Positions 43,915 to 45,569 of a stretch of DNA of 45,569 bases are shown here, one piece after another. Made by a program: the position numbers and the translations under genes. Each line of letters starts with the position of its first letter. Position 1 is the stretch's first letter. The notes beneath the pieces were generated by a model. It searched no databases. It was not told the DNA's origin and saw only the letters and a program-made list of their open reading frames with translations. The stretch is taken from positions 1 to 45,569 of the forward strand of contig NHIO02000052.1 of assembly GCA_002171975.2 (NCBI GenBank), written 5' to 3'. The DNA is from Flavobacteriales bacterium TMED191 (lineage in GTDB: Bacteria > Bacteroidota > Bacteroidia > Flavobacteriales > TMED113).

Positions 43915-45129
43915 TTGAATTTCGAATTATTTATTGCAAAAAGACTTTCAAAGTCTAAACTTAACAGATACTACTACTCAGGACCTATAATTAATATTTG
44001 TCAAATCGCTATATCTATTAGTGTGATCATTATGATTATTAGCATTTCAACTGGCAAAGGACTACAATTAACTATTATTAACAATATCAAAAATACTGAC
44101 TCCGATATAGTAATTGCAAATATTAATAACAAAAATGAAACACAATACATTAATATAAGTGATGAAGAGTTATCAGTTATTCAAAATATTAATGGCATCG
44201 AAGAGATTAACCCCATAATCAACAAATCTGCAATAATTAATAAAGATGACAATCTAAAAGGAGTGATTGTAAAAGGAATTTTTCCAAGATATAAAAATGA
44301 AATAATTAAAAATTATATTATAGAAGGGTCATATTTAAATAAAAATGCTAAAAATGAATTATTAGTCTCTCAAAATCAAGCACAAAATTTAAAGCTAAAA
44401 ATTGGCGACAACTGCTTACTATATTTTCTTTCTAAGAATAATAATATTCAAAAAAGATTATTCATAATCACTGGAATATTTGATATGCAAAATGAAGTAT
44501 TTAATGACAACTACTGCTTTACCAACAATGAAACATTACAGAAAATAAACAAATGGTCAAGCAAGGAATTTAGTAAATATGAAATATCCTTAAAAAAAGA
44601 CGCTCCAATTGAAAAAATAACCAAAAAAATCAATAAAAATTTAAAATATAATTTGGTAGCTAATTCCTTAGAAAATAGATTCTCAAATCTTTTTACATGG
44701 ATTAATTTATTTGATAAAAATATATTTATTTTAATAATAATAATGTGTATGATATGCATAATAAATATGACAAATTCATTGTTAATTCTAATGCTAGAAA
44801 GAATAAAAATGATTGGAACACTTAAGTCATTCGGGTGTGGCAACATATCAATCCTAAAAATATTTTTATTTAATAGTTTTGAGATATCAATAAAGGGTAT
44901 TATATACGGAAACGTAATTGGTTTAAGCTTATGTTTTATACAAAAATATACAAGAATAATTCAATTAGATCCGGTTTCATACTTTATTGATTACGTACCA
45001 ATTGATATAAATATTTCACATATTATATTAATTAATATTATTACTTTTATAATTATTCAAGTGAGTATCATTGTTCCATATGTTATAATTCAAAAAATCA
45101 CACCTTCAAATATTTTAAAAATTAATTAA
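43915..45129 (+). CDS. FtsX/LolC-type ABC transporter permease
   Basis: A 404-residue inner-membrane permease of the LolC/MacB-FtsX class. A first membrane helix (about 28-50) is followed by a periplasmic MacB-core-like domain of about 210 residues, and three C-terminal helices (about 268-290, 318-345, 375-397) surround LERIKMIGTLKSFGC, typical of FtsX domains. It may take part in lipoprotein release to the outer membrane with an ATPase encoded elsewhere. The start is TTG at 43915; no ATG is available in frame, and relatives begin at the same MNFELFIAKRL motif. Confidence 0.88.
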   Translation: MNFELFIAKRLSKSKLNRYYYSGPIINICQIAISISVIIMIISISTGKGLQLTIINNIKNTDSDIVIANINNKNETQYINISDEELSVIQNINGIEEINPIINKSAIINKDDNLKGVIVKGIFPRYKNEIIKNYIIEGSYLNKNAKNELLVSQNQAQNLKLKIGDNCLLYFLSKNNNIQKRLFIITGIFDMQNEVFNDNYCFTNNETLQKINKWSSKEFSKYEISLKKDAPIEKITKKINKNLKYNLVANSLENRFSNLFTWINLFDKNIFILIIIMCMICIINMTNSLLILMLERIKMIGTLKSFGCGNISILKIFLFNSFEISIKGIIYGNVIGLSLCFIQKYTRIIQLDPVSYFIDYVPIDINISHIILINIITFIIIQVSIIVPYVIIQKITPSNILKIN

Positions 45130-45569
45130 ATGGATTACGTAGAACATATTACAGAATTAATAGGTAACACACCACTAGTTAAATTGAATAAAATTGTAAA
45201 AAATACTAAAGGCATATTTTTAGCAAAATTAGAATCTTTTAATCCTGGCCATTCAATAAAAGATAGAATTGGAGGAAAAATGATTGAGGATGCTGAAAAA
45301 AATAATCTATTAAAACCTGGAGGTACAATAATAGAATCAACATCTGGTAATACTGGAATGGGTCTTGCACTATCTGCAATTAGAAAGGGATATAAAATGA
45401 TTGTAACTATGCCGGACAAAATGTCCTCAGAAAAAATCGATATTTTACGTGCTATAGGAGTAGAGGTTATTATAACGCCAACAAATGTAAAGCCCGAAGA
45501 TATAAAATCATATTACTCAGTTGCAAAAAATTTACAAAAAAAAATTAAAAATAGTTTTTATATAAATCA
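45130..45569 (+). CDS. cysteine synthase / PLP-dependent beta-synthase family protein (partial, runs off right edge)
   Basis: The first 146 codons of a fold-type II PLP enzyme. ATG 45130 directly follows the permease stop. The PLP lysine is in NPGHSIKDRIGG, and the phosphate-binding loop is STSGNTGMGLA. The ITPTNVKPEDIKSYYSV segment matches the cystathionine beta-synthase-like branch more than CysK A. It makes cysteine or cystathionine from O-acetylserine or serine. The C-terminal part, including any regulatory domain, lies beyond the window. Confidence 0.88.
   Translation, partial: MDYVEHITELIGNTPLVKLNKIVKNTKGIFLAKLESFNPGHSIKDRIGGKMIEDAEKNNLLKPGGTIIESTSGNTGMGLALSAIRKGYKMIVTMPDKMSSEKIDILRAIGVEVIITPTNVKPEDIKSYYSVAKNLQKKIKNSFYIN

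Noticed and set aside
44511..44846. Leftward 111-codon open frame inside the permease gene
   Set aside because: It is antisense to a well-supported FtsX-type gene and arises from AT-rich codons; no domain is visible.

Overview
This is a very AT-rich, gene-dense stretch of a Bacteroidetes chromosome, most likely from a small-genome marine member of the Flavobacteriales. The evidence is convergent: two proteins with type IX secretion (T9SS) C-terminal sorting domains, a SusC/FhuE-style TonB-dependent receptor with an N-terminal carboxypeptidase-regulatory-like domain, a transketolase split into two genes, the PyrR-PyrB-RNase Z cluster, an IcmF-type fused mutase, and the Bacteroidetes promoter signature (TTG about 17-23 nt upstream of TAnnTTTG) in front of at least ten transcription units. 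No phage, transposon, CRISPR or plasmid genes were seen; it looks like core chromosome.

Layout. 1-1211: PncC-like amidohydrolase and a ZapA plus ZapB-like division pair, leftward. 1271-5349: M23 peptidase and TonB receptor, rightward. 5346-7745: secreted M43 protease and ornithine aminotransferase, leftward. 7783-9722: RNA uracil methyltransferase and a PyrR-like phosphoribosyltransferase. 9714-12041: threonine aldolase, shikimate kinase, SDR oxidoreductase. 12126-13482: YghO-like protein and tRNA-Lys/tRNA-Leu. 13499-14337: two poorly characterised leftward genes. 14423-19043: split transketolase, class III aminotransferase, ferritin, M42 peptidase. 19047-22022: two MazG-type pyrophosphohydrolases, YceI lipoprotein, a 59-codon membrane protein, deformylase, RuvX. 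22113-26940: dapD, glycosyltransferase, tsaC, cca, miaA (three tRNA maturation genes in a row). 26928-33530: a long leftward block of rpsA, pyrR, pyrB, a STAS-like protein, a T9SS cargo protein, RNase Z and an N-acetylglucosamine-kinase-like protein. 33734-34963: ispH. 34968-40932: valS and icmF. 41067-45569: DUF1573 protein, aminotransferase, NamZ-type muramidase, LolC/FtsX-type permease and the start of a cysteine synthase.

The most notable points are (i) valS carries a single in-frame TAA at codon 107 in an otherwise intact reading frame; (ii) the rpsA mRNA has a leader of about 110 nt with a hairpin whose loop displays a Shine-Dalgarno-like AAAGGA and the ATG of a 16-codon upstream ORF, unusual in a phylum that mostly ignores SD sequences; (iii) ribosomal protein S1 has a repetitive acidic N-terminal extension; (iv) rocD and the RNA methyltransferase are fired from back-to-back promoters two bases apart, with start codons only 5-14 nt from the -7 boxes (leaderless or nearly so); and (v) every convergent protein-coding pair in the window meets within -13 to +4 nt, leaving no room for intergenic terminators. 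I did not find a clearly new multi-gene system; the best leads are regulatory and in the single-gene oddities listed in the findings.
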